Shown piece by piece: positions 37,501 to 57,960 of a stretch of 64,000 nt of DNA (the first letter of the stretch is position 1; each line of letters begins with the position of its first letter). The position numbers were made by a program, and so were the translations under genes. The stretch is from Syngnathus acus (lineage: Eukaryota > Chordata > Actinopteri > Syngnathiformes > Syngnathidae). The notes below the pieces were generated by a model that worked only from the letters and a program-made list of their open reading frames with translations, had not been told where the DNA came from and made no database searches. The stretch spans positions 1,430,491 through 1,494,490 of the forward strand of contig NC_051092.1 of the NCBI RefSeq assembly GCF_901709675.1, written 5' to 3'.

Positions 37501-40500
37501 AAAGAAAGAAATATCAGCTCAAAAGACATTGAAATGATGTTTATACCTATTTTGACATGCATACCTGGCTGGAGTTTTTAACCACTTTTCGAGCTAGGGA
37601 GACTGAGCTCCGTACTACGATGAGAACGTCTTGGAGACTGAAGAGCTCATACATCAGGTTGCCGCTCTCCGGGGACGTGTAGTCTTGTTGGTTTTCGGCG
37701 CCAGCCTGCAGCTCCTGAGACAATATTTCTGTATGGGGTGGAAGGAAAATATAGGGCAGGTATCAATAAGGAGCTTCAAATCTATTATATTAGGCCACAA
37801 AGTGTTTATGAATACCAGTGGGTAATGTTACAAAGACGTTTTTTTTTTTTCCCACGACATAATTTACTCTTAAGTACAATACAGTTGAATGTAATCTTTT
37901 AGAAGTGTTTGACCTCGAACATTTATTTAGCTACAATTTAACTTCCGTCAATTAATCATTATTGAACTGTTTCATTTTTCTATTTCGAAGCAGTGTTAAT
38001 GTTCAAACTGTGTTCAAATGTTGCAGCATTACATAATAATTAACAGGGAGCAGGCAGGCTAGGGGAAGCTAGCTTGTCGCTAACTGCTAACGGGCAGCCT
38101 ACCAAGAGCGTTTTAAAACAGCTTGACACTAACTTTTCTTCTCTGGGGAGCTCATGTGGATCACTGGAGGAACAGATGAGCTTTCTCCACTGTGCGGCCG
38201 GTTCCTCTCCAAGTAAGAGGTGACGCATGGTTTCACGAGCGATAGCGGGAGGGTGTGTCGTGGGGGCTCCACGCATGGGGTGGGTGAAACGCTCTCCTGG
38301 GACAAGGTGTGGCTTTTGCTTGCGACGTCACTGGCCGTGCTGAACGTGGCCGTCTGCATGCGCAAGATCTCCCCCAGCTGGTCGGCCGGGCCTTTGGCTC
38401 TTTTGGACGCTTGCCTCCGTGTCGTCGGCCCTTTAGGAGAGGTGACCGACTCGGCGGGAAACGTGGAGGGCGTCGCGGCTGTAGACAGTGGCGTTGAGTC
38501 GTCAATGATCAGTCTGTTGTCATCCTCGAGGTCACTTTCCTTTTCAGATTCGCACGCTGGCTTTGCGGCGTTTGTCTCAACCGTCGGAATCGTCTGCTCT
38601 GTTGCCAGGTGATGCTTGAGATCTTCCGCGGAGCTGCACATCCCTTCCCCCGGAGGATTAGCGAGCTGTTTCGCCTGGCTCGCACTTTGACCACGTTTCA
38701 GTTGCTCATTTTGTGTTTTCTTCCATCTCGTGACTGGCACCTCTCCAAAAGTCTCCAGGTCAGTGACATCCACACCAAAGTCGAGGTCATCACCGGCAAG
38801 GGACATCACATTTCTTTGGGGGCCCTCCTGGTTTAGAAACAATTGAGGAGTCGTCATTGATAATAAAAAAAAGAAAGAAAAAAGCAATAAGAAATGTTAG
38901 TCGTGTGAGGGGATGATACCAGCGAAGGAAGTTCGGTCATTAACTGGGACATGTTTCTTGTTCCATTCTTTATAATCGAGAGCTTCAAACTCTCCTCGTG
39001 GTAGATGAGAGTCTTTTGTCTCACGGTTATTTCATTGTCTATTAGGGCTGATTCTATGTAAACAGTCTTCTTCTGACTCACACCTGTGCAACAAAGGATT
39101 TGATGACAGATTGTAATCACGAGTTATGGCTCTAGAATCTCATCTATACAACATAAGACTTTTAAAATGATTACATTTGCATTTCATACAATTGTTAACT
39201 CTAAATGTTTGCAATTCCTGGAGAAATTGCATGAAGGCTGAAATGCTGAATGGAAAAAAAAAAACATAAAAGCTTCTTTTTAAAAAACTTTTTCAAGGCC
39301 AACTATCATGATAGCAATGCTGCACCTTTGCCATGGTTCATTTGAATGGTAACCGGAAGTTCCCATCTCTGAGCAAAATCAGGGCCGTGGTTGTCCAACA
39401 GCGTGACCAAGGCCTCCCGGGTGAGACACACGTGCGGCTCGTAGCGTGCACACAACTTCTCGGCATTATCGTCACTGCTGATTGCCTGCGGAGCAACGCA
39501 AAGGCAGGGGTGAGAAGAATCTTGGGCACACCCTAGTGGCTTTTGTGAAAACTGCTGCAGTCAAAATGAAGTCGCAAAAGACCCGCCGGTCATAAATCCC
39601 CACTTTGGCAGTCACAAAAAGAATCTTTGCGCCTTACTTTATAGGAGTAATTAAAAAAAAAAAGTGAAACAATTGCTTACAGCGTGTATGTCCTTAGCTT
39701 TTTTGGCTGGAGGATTTTCTGATGAAACACTCTGATAATCCGTTGCAAGCTGCGCATCAGCAGCCATTATTACGTGGCTTGTGATATCCATACTGCCCTG
39801 GGGAGATTTAAAAAAAAAAAAAAAAAAAAAAGTGTCCAAATACAGAAAGAAAGAAAATGAACCAACATAAAAAGAACACTTTTGCAATTCAACTTATTCA
39901 AGTTGAAGTTAAAACCACAGCAGAGCAACCACATGGTTCCAAAAAGAATATATCACCATGACAACAAGCTGCTTTTCAAAGGTGAGACACAGTCCCGGGT
40001 TGAACGTTCCGCCAGTCAAACTGGTCATCTCGCAGATCTGATAAAGCTGGGGCAATGTTTGGATTTGCTCCAAACGTGCCCTCAAATAATCCTGAGGATT
40101 AAAAAAAAAAAATTAACAGTCATGAGAAAAATGCCATTGTGTGCCGTGACGGAAGTACCTCTGCATATTGTAGAGCTCCTTGTGATATGAAATTGTAGTC
40201 GTCTGCACATACTTTGGCCACATCTTGCAAGTACCTCTGAAATTGCATCACTTCTTGGTCTACTCGGGCTTTCAGGTGCTGAAAAATTTGCATAAGCATA
40301 AGCAACAAGGAAATGCCGAGAGAAAATGACTCTTGAAGGAGAAAACCATCACCTCGGGAGGATCTCTGGATTTCTTACACAAAATGTCAACATACGCCCT
40401 CTGCTCTTTGCTGGACAGACTGGACACACACGGGAAGGGCAGTCTGGGTTGAGGGAAAACATCACCACCCGCGTTCTTCATCTGCACATTTGCTTTTGGG

Positions 40501-41003
40501 GGATTTTTAAATCCTCCTGGAGACTCCAAAGAATCGTCCATGAAAGACGTGTCAGTGTCCATGGCATCCCAGGGGGAATCATCTTTATTGCTGCTGTTTT
40601 TAAACTCTGCAACCTTTTTGGTAGTAGACTTTGGTCCAGACTGAGCACCACTGGCATTCTCTGCAGGACTTGTATCATTGAAAAAAACAGAAGTCACGCT
40701 CATCATTTTTCTCCCAAGAACTCATGTACTGTGAAGTATTGAGAATAGAGACAAAAATCTGTCGTTGTGTACATTGTGGCGTACCTTTGTAGCGAGCTCC
40801 ACAGCTCTCTAACACTGGGTGCAAGGGAATATTGATCATAAGCGTCTTTGGTGAAGAAGGGAGCATCGGATACAGGAGGGTCCTCCCTTAAAGCAATGTG
40901 TATTTTATATACCTTGGCATTTTGTATATTTCTGTTATGTTAATGCAGAATTACTTATACTACAACTATAACTTGAATAATTACTCACCTCACCGGCTCC
41001 ATA
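34587..41003 (-). CDS. ice2: Little elongation complex subunit 2 (NARG2), complete, 15 exons
   Basis: Nuclear subunit of the little elongation complex (with ICE1, ELL, ZC3H8), which promotes RNA polymerase II transcription of snRNA genes. Minus-strand exons: 40990-41003, 40785-40886, 40353-40668, 40159-40278, 39957-40091, 39681-39797, 39326-39485, 38920-39083, 38134-38827, 37565-37728, 37358-37487, 36333-36417, 36119-36169, 35009-35252, 34587-34721. They join in frame to 2,631 bp (876 residues), shorter than human (982). Landmarks: N-terminal FFTKDAYDQYSLAPSVREL; SSKEQRAYVDIL in exon 3; WELPVTIQ in exon 7; a Ser/Thr/Pro-rich disordered exon 9 (about residues 377-608); and the conserved NARG2 C-terminal domain (about 615-830) with LFSLQDVL, VLPKLEYQLCHGVE and PWIPVDPTVVLPFHKNHGR. 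The last exon (A S I D A N... with nine Lys, ending QHPF) is the least certain part: its acceptor and frame fit, but homology is weak. All introns are GT-AG. Confidence 0.93.
37063..37341. mobile_element. MITE-like insertion in an ICE2 intron
   Basis: The ends CTGAGGCGTAGCC (37,063-37,075) and GGCTACGCCACTG (37,329-37,341) are inverted repeats matching at 11 of 13 bases. The interior is GC-rich and partly palindromic. The CAGTGGCGTAGCC end resembles hAT-type elements, but I see no clear target-site duplication. The right end lies 16 bases from the splice donor of ICE2 exon 11. Confidence 0.55.
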
Positions 41004-41659
41004 ACTGTTACGGGTTGGACAGTACGGAGTAGGAGCATTTGAGCTAGCTAGCCACTAGCCAGTTAGCAAACACGCTGGGTGGTTTTCTTCTTCGCAGGAA
41101 ACAATAGCAGGTTTTATAGCTCTTTGTGTTGTGCTGCCCCCTTGAGGCTCCTAATCGAATGGGCCCGATGGTCAGTTGATATGGCACCAGGACCAGTGTT
41201 ACAAATACAGTAGCGTAGTGGGCCTGAGTGTTCATCCCCAAAAACATGCTGGGGTTTTATTCCTAAAATGTATATCCAATATTATTGCCAGTCTGTGTGA
41301 TATTATGTAGTTCAAAAAACAACACTGCAGTTCAATATATATATAAAAAAAACACTGTAGTTAATGATTTCAATAAAATGTGTGTTAGTGTAAACATTAA
41401 GGTTTGATAAAATGTTACCTAAATATTTTAAAATGCGCATGCATTATATGTTTAATAAAAAAACAACAACTTTCCACACAATTGACTATTCTACTAAATG
41501 ACTACAATTTATTTTGACTTTATTTTTTCAAAACGTTTTTTTTTTTTTTAAATAATGAAACAAATAGCTGAATGTGACTCAATTGTAAGAAAAGGTAATG
41601 ATTAAGTCATCAAACAGTTGAACCAACAAGACAAGAAATCAGCCAAGAAAGAAAAGCCC
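41004..41659. other. RORA-ICE2 intergenic spacer with the ICE2 promoter side
   Basis: This 0.65-kb gap separates the probable RORA 3' end from the ICE2 start codon. The first 150 bases upstream of ICE2 are only moderately GC-rich, with no clear TATA box. The rest (41,270-41,640) is AT-rich with short poly(A) tracts. I see no exon here. Confidence 0.5.
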
Positions 41660-41675
41660 ATTACAAGCGGTAAAT

Positions 41676-41681
41676 TTTATT
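41676..41681 (-). terminator. rora: Candidate distal poly(A) signal of RORA
   Basis: A minus-strand AATAAA lies about 670 bases upstream of the ICE2 start codon. It is the last such hexamer I noted before ICE2 in a stretch that otherwise looks like continuous UTR. A nearer alternative lies near 42,451. Confidence 0.35.
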
Positions 41682-42915
41682 ATGGGATAACAGCACATAA
41701 AGCACATCTAAAACCGATGTGTCCAATGCACTTTTAATAAAGGTAATATTAAAGGTACAGTTTCTAAGTACAATATAACAACATTCATATTAGAATGAAA
41801 AGTATTTAAAAGACAACATTAAATTTCTTATTTTTCTTTACAGCCGTATTTACAAAATGAATCAAAATACTTATTTTCATATTTAAGAATCATCAGACAA
41901 GAAGGAGCAAAACTACGTTTGTGAGTTGACTACCTGCTAAAGAGAGTTCAAAAGAGCTGGATTCAAAAGGTACATGAGCATCTGGCCCCTAATTTAATTT
42001 AACATCAGTAGCAAACATGTGACTTGAAAATTGGTGACAACCACACGCTGATCTGAGCTTTCCCTCAATTTGCGTTGCTCTTACTTGGAAAAAGAAAGAC
42101 TCCACCTCTGCTTCAACTTTCTTAGAACATGACCAACACGGACAACAACATGAAATGTACAGAAAAGTGGTAAAAATAGAAGAGAAAAAAAAAGTGGACT
42201 GACATATTTTCTTTTTTTCCAGGTAACCTGTGTAAAATGAGCATTCAATTGCCACTCAAACAAAATGAGAGGAATGAGTCCGTACATTGAAATCCTTTAA
42301 CACTGCATGAACATGTTTCACATGTTAAAAAAAACAACAACTTTGTGAGAACTGAACAAAACACAGTTCAGAATACGGATCTTAAAAGGACAACTAAAAT
42401 CACGTATGCGCTTTTGCTACACCGAGAGGCACTCAGTGTGATACACTGTATTTTATTGCCAGCATAATCATATTTGCTACAATGACGAGGAAACGTCTTC
42501 CTTCCGTGTACGCTTTTTCCTTCCGAATGGGCAACGGAACAAAATCAAAGTGCCTGATCCCAGCGCCACTTCCCTGCATTGTGTAAGGGCCTACGCAGAT
42601 AACCAGCGGGTTACAGTAAATACTTGACAAACTACAGGCTCAAACTGTTCTTGTTGCTGAATTTAAAACTTACAATCGGACAAAGAGAAACAAAACACTG
42701 CTGCATCAGTTTGAACATCAATTTTTCCCCACAAAGCATCCGTTAATTAGCTTGTTACTTAGCCGATACTAGCTAAAGGAAATAAGTGCCTAATTAGGGA
42801 CAGTCTAATATGCTGAACGTAAGGGTAAAAACATTTCACGTCAATTCATTGTTTTTGACATAAAACTACAGAAAATTGGAGTGAAAATATTCTGGCAGGT
42901 AAATAACGTACTCTC

Positions 42916-42981
42916 AAATACGTCTGAACGTACTTGTAGGATAAATGCTAGCATTTAGCATAAGTACGTTCGGACGTATTT
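42916..42981. other. Strong hairpin in the putative RORA 3' UTR
   Basis: The arms AAATACGTCTGAACGTACTT (42,916-42,935) and AAGTACGTTCGGACGTATTT (42,962-42,981) are complementary over 20 bases with one mismatch. The loop contains the perfect 14-base palindrome AAATGCTAGCATTT (42,943-42,956). The block GGATAAATGCTA at 42,939-42,950 can instead pair with TAGCATTTATCC at 42,992-43,003. It may be a folded MITE or an RNA structure. Confidence 0.7.
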
Positions 42982-45900
42982 GCTACAAACGTAGCATTTA
43001 TCCCATAATGCCATCAAGTTAAAAATAAAAACAATAAAAAAACAACAACTCTTTTGAGCATTCTCATTACAGAGAAATCCTCAGTATTGCTTACCATAAA
43101 AAAAACCCTGATAACTTGTTACTAAAATTAAAATGGCGATGTGGACTTATGCTCACTTCAACATCTGAAATGATTAGAATGATCGTCTAAATATTTGGGA
43201 AGTCATGAACGTTAAGCGTTTTCCTCATTAGGTGGGATTTAATGTCCAGAAAATCCCAAATATTGGACTGACCATTCAAATATTTGCAGCAGTTAAAATT
43301 GGCATAGGTTGATTACATTTTGGTGATGATCGCAAATGTCTGTCATCATGTGCTTTTATCAATCAATGGTGTCAGCCATTAAGTTCTTTTTTTTTTTTTT
43401 TAGACGTGAAACATTTTAGACTGTCCCCCTTATAACCCCAAGACGAGCACACTGATACAGGTACTGGCTGGGTAACTTTTATCGCTTTCATTATCATTAA
43501 CCGAGTCCTAATATTAAGATTAATACTGTATGCAGTGAAATGAATCAACTAATAGGGTGGCCAGGCTTAGTAATTAATCATTTGTTCACAAACGTACCTA
43601 GCACCACACAAAATAAATCAGCACACCCTAAGACTAATACTAAATGAAAGAAGCAAACTAGAATTATCCATACAATATGGTGGAGCTGATTAGCACATAA
43701 ATATTCTCATCGGGTAGGCCTTAGTAGCAGTTTTTTTTTTTTCCTCTTACCTATACAGACAGAAGCTACCTTTATACACATGATCAATATTATTAAATAT
43801 GGTGAGTGAACAGCAGAGGATGAGAGCGAGCAATAGTGAGAGAATCAACTTTACAGGCCATGTCAAGTTCTTGGTTCTCCACCTGGTTAAAACTCCAGAT
43901 GTGCAAATTAAACCAAATAAAAATAAAATACAACCCAAACATGATAAATAAGAGGTGTATTTACATGCAGATGCTCAAAAGACTAATATGCACAGAAAGG
44001 AAAGAAAAATCCAAAATTATACACAAAGACATATATTATTGCTTGACATTCAATTATGGCTAAAAGTTGCTTTTCATTTTTTTTTCTTTTAAACTATATT
44101 CCTACTTTGAAACCTTATCAGCTGTGCTTTGGAAAATGACACCTTTTTTTTTTGTTAAAAACATGACGGCCAACCTTGAAGCGTGACATAACATTTTCAC
44201 AATTTGTCGGCAGGAACGCTCACTTTGTCAGTCAGTGTCGTGCTTGATAGGGAATTCATTATAGGGCTATAAACAATGCAAGTTCTTCCAGCCAAAATTG
44301 AATAAAAATAAAAAATATATATAAATACAATTGTCAATAAGCGTATTCCAACAGGCTTGGTGAGTCCAGTTGCATTGTTGAAGACGTTATGTCACACTTT
44401 GAAACTGCTACCTACTGAGGATGGATCGAGCTCAGCATTTCCAAAAGAGAGGAAAAAAAAAAAAAGATTTATATATCAAGACCTTTTCATTCACATCACC
44501 CTGTTCCTTTGTAATTATTAAAGCCTTGTCTGGGTTTTTTTTTTCTCATTTATTTAATCACACTGACAACAAAACACACACAAACGTACGCACAAACTAT
44601 TGCTTTTTTTTTTTTTTTTTTTTACAAAGAGACAACAGAGCAGAGACAGGAGGACCCGTTAAACTATACACTGATTGAATAGCACACTTAGCACACATCA
44701 ATCCCTCGCTTCATGAAGTGTGACTGTACAGAAAGACGCCACTGTACATCTTTATAGTTGTTGGAGACTCGTGCGTCTGGTCGCCGCAAGCTACGGCGGA
44801 TTTATTACTTGGAAACGTTTTGGAGTCATGTCAGTCAAACCCGTAATTACACAACAAGGCCATATTGCTTGTTTGTTTGTTTTTTTTACTGTAGGATACA
44901 TTACAAAACACTCTTAATTTTTTCATGTTGAGCAATATTCCTACAGTTTAAGGAAACAGAATAAATATCAGGAAAATTCCAGCTCTTCACGTGTGTGTGT
45001 GTGTGTGTTTGTGTGTGAGCGTCTATAACCGTCTCCTCCCTGAGCGGACACACCTCATCCTCTCGGCCGGCCGGGCCTCTCCTTCCTGGATTGTCTAGCA
45101 TTTTTCCAGACTGGAAAGTTTGTTCTGCTGGGAGACTGAGGTTTTACTCGTGGTACAGGGCTTGTGCATCACAACAGAGATTATTACTTAGGTACAGCAT
45201 AAATATTACAACCCAAACAGATTAAGTATTGCATAAGAATATTTGGTTTTGCTAACAAAGAGGGACCCTGATGACACCTTCATCTAAAACAGATCTTGTT
45301 GTTTATGAGTACTGATAAAATTGTGATTTTGTTTATTTTTCTTGGAGATGGTTTTGTGATATTTCATTTTTTTGGATGTCACATGTTAATCTCAACTATG
45401 TGCGGTGGAGCATCCCTGAACACAAACTGGGCTAATTGAAATATACAAATAAAGTGTCTTTCAAACTAATTCACTGTACATTTTATTTGAGCCGAAACTA
45501 TCATAGCAAAACATTTATTCTAATAAATCTGATAATGGTATTATAAATTGCGATATATGGTGGAGGGGAGAATCACTTATTTTTTTTTTCGTTCAGCCCT
45601 AACACAACAATGCAACAATCAAACGGAAACTAAAAAAGACGCGCAAAAACAAACTCTTCCCTGAGGGGTGACAGCACAAGGCGGTAGTTTACACCTTGTG
45701 CACATTGCACGGCAAAGGAATGATGGTGTGCAAGCAGCAAATCAAAAGTGGATTCAATGTCGTGGTTGGTGACGTTCTAAAGGGATATCTTTTTATTCTT
45801 TTTCACGGACTTTTTTTTTCTTTTTCTTGAAATGTCGCCTTTAAAAATAAAGTTCTTCCTCCAAGTTGCTACTGAATTTGCTGGAATGTTTTAGGAGTCC

Positions 45901-46428
45901 ATTCTACATAACAGACCAGAAAGCAGAGTACTGTTTGGCACATTCAGGTTTTCTGTGTGTGTGTGTTTGTTCTATCACTTTACGACCACACCGACAAGAA
46001 AGACACACTCAACAAAAACAGAAGCACAACAACAAAGCATTCTGAAAATAGCACTTGTCCTAGCGTTTTATGCTTCTCTTCCCTAATTGTACAAACAAGC
46101 GCTAGTCTAATTATTGCAGGAATATAGTTAAGTGCTATCTGACATCCCTCCCTTCCTCTCGTTCTGGAGTTCATTCACCAAATAAAAAAAAAACGTGTTA
46201 CAAAAATAGAAGCTTTACGACCAGACAAGGCTTTGAATATTCACGTTCCCTTCATTGTTTTTTTTTTCCCTGCGTTGTTGGCCTGAGAAGGCAGATAAAG
46301 CCACTCCAGAAACAGAAATAAAATCTATTTCAGTGTCATGAGGCAGTTTTGTTACTTGCTGTACCTCCGCCTTCCGCTAGATGGGGCAATTGGATTGCGG
46401 TGAGGGATGCAAATCAATACCCGCTGAA

Positions 46429-46741
46429 CAAAATATTAGGGGCATCTCTAGTGATAGGGCATTGTGATTTCCTGGGAATGTTGGGGAATTGATCATTGTA
46501 AATTGTAAATACTTGGCGAGATTTATTCAAATAAAGTTTTGTGCTTTGATATTCTCATTCATTAAATTTGCTTTAACTCACTAAATTAATAACTGCAAGT
46601 ATGATAGATTTTTTTTTTGCTCAGTTTCGATTGACCCCAATAGAAAAATAATAATTTCAAAATATCCTAATTATTGTGCTTCTAATTTGCAGTGGCATAG
46701 AACAATAGATGGACACTTAAAGGTATGCCTAATATTTTGGT
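46429..46741. mobile_element. MITE-like element with CAAAATATTAGG ends
   Basis: CAAAATATTAGG opens the element at 46,429 and CCTAATATTTTGG closes it, giving 12-bp perfect terminal inverted repeats about 310 bp apart. No coding potential. The same terminal motif recurs at 60,649-60,665. It lies in the putative RORA 3' UTR. Confidence 0.6.
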
Positions 46742-47991
46742 GACCTTACATGAGAAGCAAAATATTAGCAAGAGGTCACAGTTTGAACACAACCAGCAAG
46801 AATCAACCAAAACTGAGCCTCACTTGCATCTCATTGTGCAGGCGCTAAATAAATTGGTTAAGGTGGGCCTATCTCTCATCCATCCGCCTTCTCAAGACCA
46901 ACAAAGCCGCAACGCCGAGCCGCCCGCCCGCCCGCCCCACGACCATCTCCAGCTCCCGGGACGAGCCTCCGCGGCTGTGGTTTCAACTTGTATTTCTTCT
47001 TGTGCACATGCAACACATCACTAGGTAAATATACAAGTCTTAAATTAAACAAAGGTGTAAAGAAAAGTGCCTTATCAATTGAACAATTAAGAATCGTCTA
47101 ACTACGAATATCATACATGTTATTTAAAATAGATTCTATAAACATTACTTTTTTTCTGTATAGTAAGTACTTATGACCATATACCCTGTAGTACATTATA
47201 AAACAGGTGGAATGGAGCCTTTTCAATGTGTCGGTGCCCCGTGCTTCTCTGGGGCACCCGTCCAGAGAAGGATTAATAGCAGATGGCCTTACATGATTTC
47301 ACTATGCAACAATGGTGGATGGAGGTTTTTCTTTTTTTTTTGACAACTAAAAATCATCTCAGTAGAATTACCAGAATTCTATTTTTTCCCCCCTCTCTCA
47401 GATCTTCAAACGATTGTCCACAGAGAGGTGCCGATTGCATCAACGTGTCGACAGACCCCCCCTTCCTCCGAGTTGCTGCGAGTTTGCGTCCAAAAGATAC
47501 GACTGAATACGAGAAAGGAAAACAACCCCCCCCCACAAAAAAGCAGAACGTGACCAAATTGTGCGCATTTCACTTTTAAACGTGTGGGACAATTATTGCA
47601 GGTTTCAGTGTCTAATAAAAAAAATTGAAACATCAAAATGAAGGATTTACACAATTTCAAGTCAAACGATATCGTTCAACTAAATCCCGGTAAATGAACT
47701 CATGATTGACATCCATCATTTTAAAATGCGCAAAAAATGGTCAAGTTCAAACGGGGCAGAAATGGTTTGTCCTCATGTTGGCCCCCCCCCCCTCCCCAAA
47801 AGTCTTCCAAAGAAGTAAAACCTTGAGAAGCAACTCCACCAGCCTTACTCTTGGATGAAAAAGAAGATGTTGAGCAGCGTGCCATCTTGTCCACTCCGGT
47901 TTGTGCGGGGCACCGATATAAAGTGTCTCAGATTCCTCCTCCACATTCCCCTAGGGTGCGCTGGCGGGCGCGCTGGCACCTGGCAGGGCCG

Positions 47992-56330
<8,339 letters not shown>

Positions 56331-57879
56331 CTGCATGGGAGAGAGAGAAAAGAACAAGAGAGCGAAAAAATAAATAAAATATATTTTTGCTGTCACATGT
56401 CACTGTACAACACCCTCACCGTGGCTGCTTGTTGCTACATAAAAGAGCTCTGTGCTGTTAAGAAGAAGAAGAAAAAAAAAAACATCTCCGCAGGCTTTTG
56501 AATGCTTGCTTGCACAAAGCTTTACTGGAATCTTTACAATTGTGTGCAAGAGTTTGTGAAAGAGAAAGCAATGTCAACTTTTAGGCCCTTACAAAATGTA
56601 AATATGGTGTCAATTAGCATCCTAAACAATATTGAAATAAGAAAGAGACTCGCGTTCAACTCAAGATACACTCGATAGCTCAGTCTAATGAAGCATATTC
56701 GCAATTTTGACTTTTTGCAGAAATAAATTGAGAATGTCAAAAAGTGAAAAAAATTTTAAGACTGGTATTCATTTCAAATCGTCAAAAGAACGCTTTGTGT
56801 GTGATTCCACTGTTGACCACTAGATGGCAGCACATTTTTAAAACACTGAATTTGGTGAATTTGACAAGAAGAATAGAAACAGGATGATAATTCAGCTCAG
56901 CCTAGTTTAAAGCGACAATGTTGATTTGATAATGTCCGTCTTTAGACATGATTATTGATTTAGGTTATATTGTGAAATAATAAGTTGACTAGTTAGGAAA
57001 AAAATGTAACGACATCTATTTCTTCTACCCTTTAGTGTGGTTGAGTCCATCCCAACAGTGTTCATCTTTTTTTTTTTGGGGGGGATCATGAGAAGGCAAC
57101 ACTGTGACTGAACTCTTATCAATGGCGCGACTGCTGCTCCAATCCTTCCCACCGGTAACTCACAGCCCTCCTTCAACATCTCCCACATCCCGACTGCAGC
57201 GCCAGACAAAATCTACCATCTGATCTAAATCGAGGAAACATCACCTTGGGCTGTTTTCTCGCCATTTCTGAGCAGCCAATCCAAATGCCAGGAAGCAGTG
57301 CACCAGTTAAAGTAAAATATGACAATTTGGTCTTAATAAGATGCAATAAAAAAAAACGATAATTAAGAAGCAGTGCTCCGTCGGCGATGTCGGAGCGTTA
57401 CATCAGCCTCTTCCCTCCAGCCATGCCTAATTCTCCAAATGATAAATCCGCCAAGCTCCTCACAGCCTCTCGCACACCTTAGCATTCAATCTCTTGATGT
57501 CGATTTGATCACCTCACAAGTACTTTTGCTGGGGTTCAATCCACATTTTAATCAGCCGACCAGGAGCCCGCCGCAGTGTGTCATGGGGATAATGTCCTTG
57601 TCCCCCAGGCCCGCCCGGGAGAGACCCTTAACACAGAGCCTCTAATCCACTCACGCTCTATTCATTCAGCAATCTGCATCTGTCTCCTCGCACTGCTGGA
57701 GTCAACAAGACGGGGCCGTGTTTACACGGAATTAGCCTACATTTTAGCAAAACGAACAAAAGCAAGTGGTGGATGGTGCACAATTAACCCTCCTCCATAC
57801 AACACGTCCTGCCATTTGTGATTCTCGCACACAATGGCGGGCGATGCACCTCGCCGCCACAGATGATTGCGAAATCCAG

Positions 57880-57960
57880 GCAGGGGGGCGGGCTTTGAAA
57901 CCCTATCCGAGAGGGTTAATTCATAATTAATCTTTCCCTAACAGCGAACGGTCGCTCGTT
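57880..57960. promoter_or_regulatory. Candidate conserved element in the RORA upstream intron
   Basis: GAGGGTTAATTCATAATTAATC carries TAATTA at 57,924-57,929 in a repeat-free setting. Only the motif texture supports this. Confidence 0.2.

Larger units (their letters stand above)
41660..47991 (-). other. rora: Putative long 3' UTR of RORA
   Basis: About 6.3 kb follow the RORA stop codon without any recognisable gene. Mammalian RORA has a multi-kilobase 3' UTR, so this stretch is probably transcribed as UTR. It is AT-rich, with poly(A/T) tracts, (GT)n near 44,993-45,018, a MITE-like insertion at 46,429-46,741 and a strong hairpin at 42,916-42,981. Candidate poly(A) signals on the minus strand are at 41,676-41,681 and near 42,451. 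The extent is inference; RNA data would settle it. Confidence 0.5.

Noticed and set aside
38233-38612. Long frames in other phases over ICE2 exon 9
   Set aside because: They are shadows of the ICE2 exon, whose own frame joins correctly with both neighbours.
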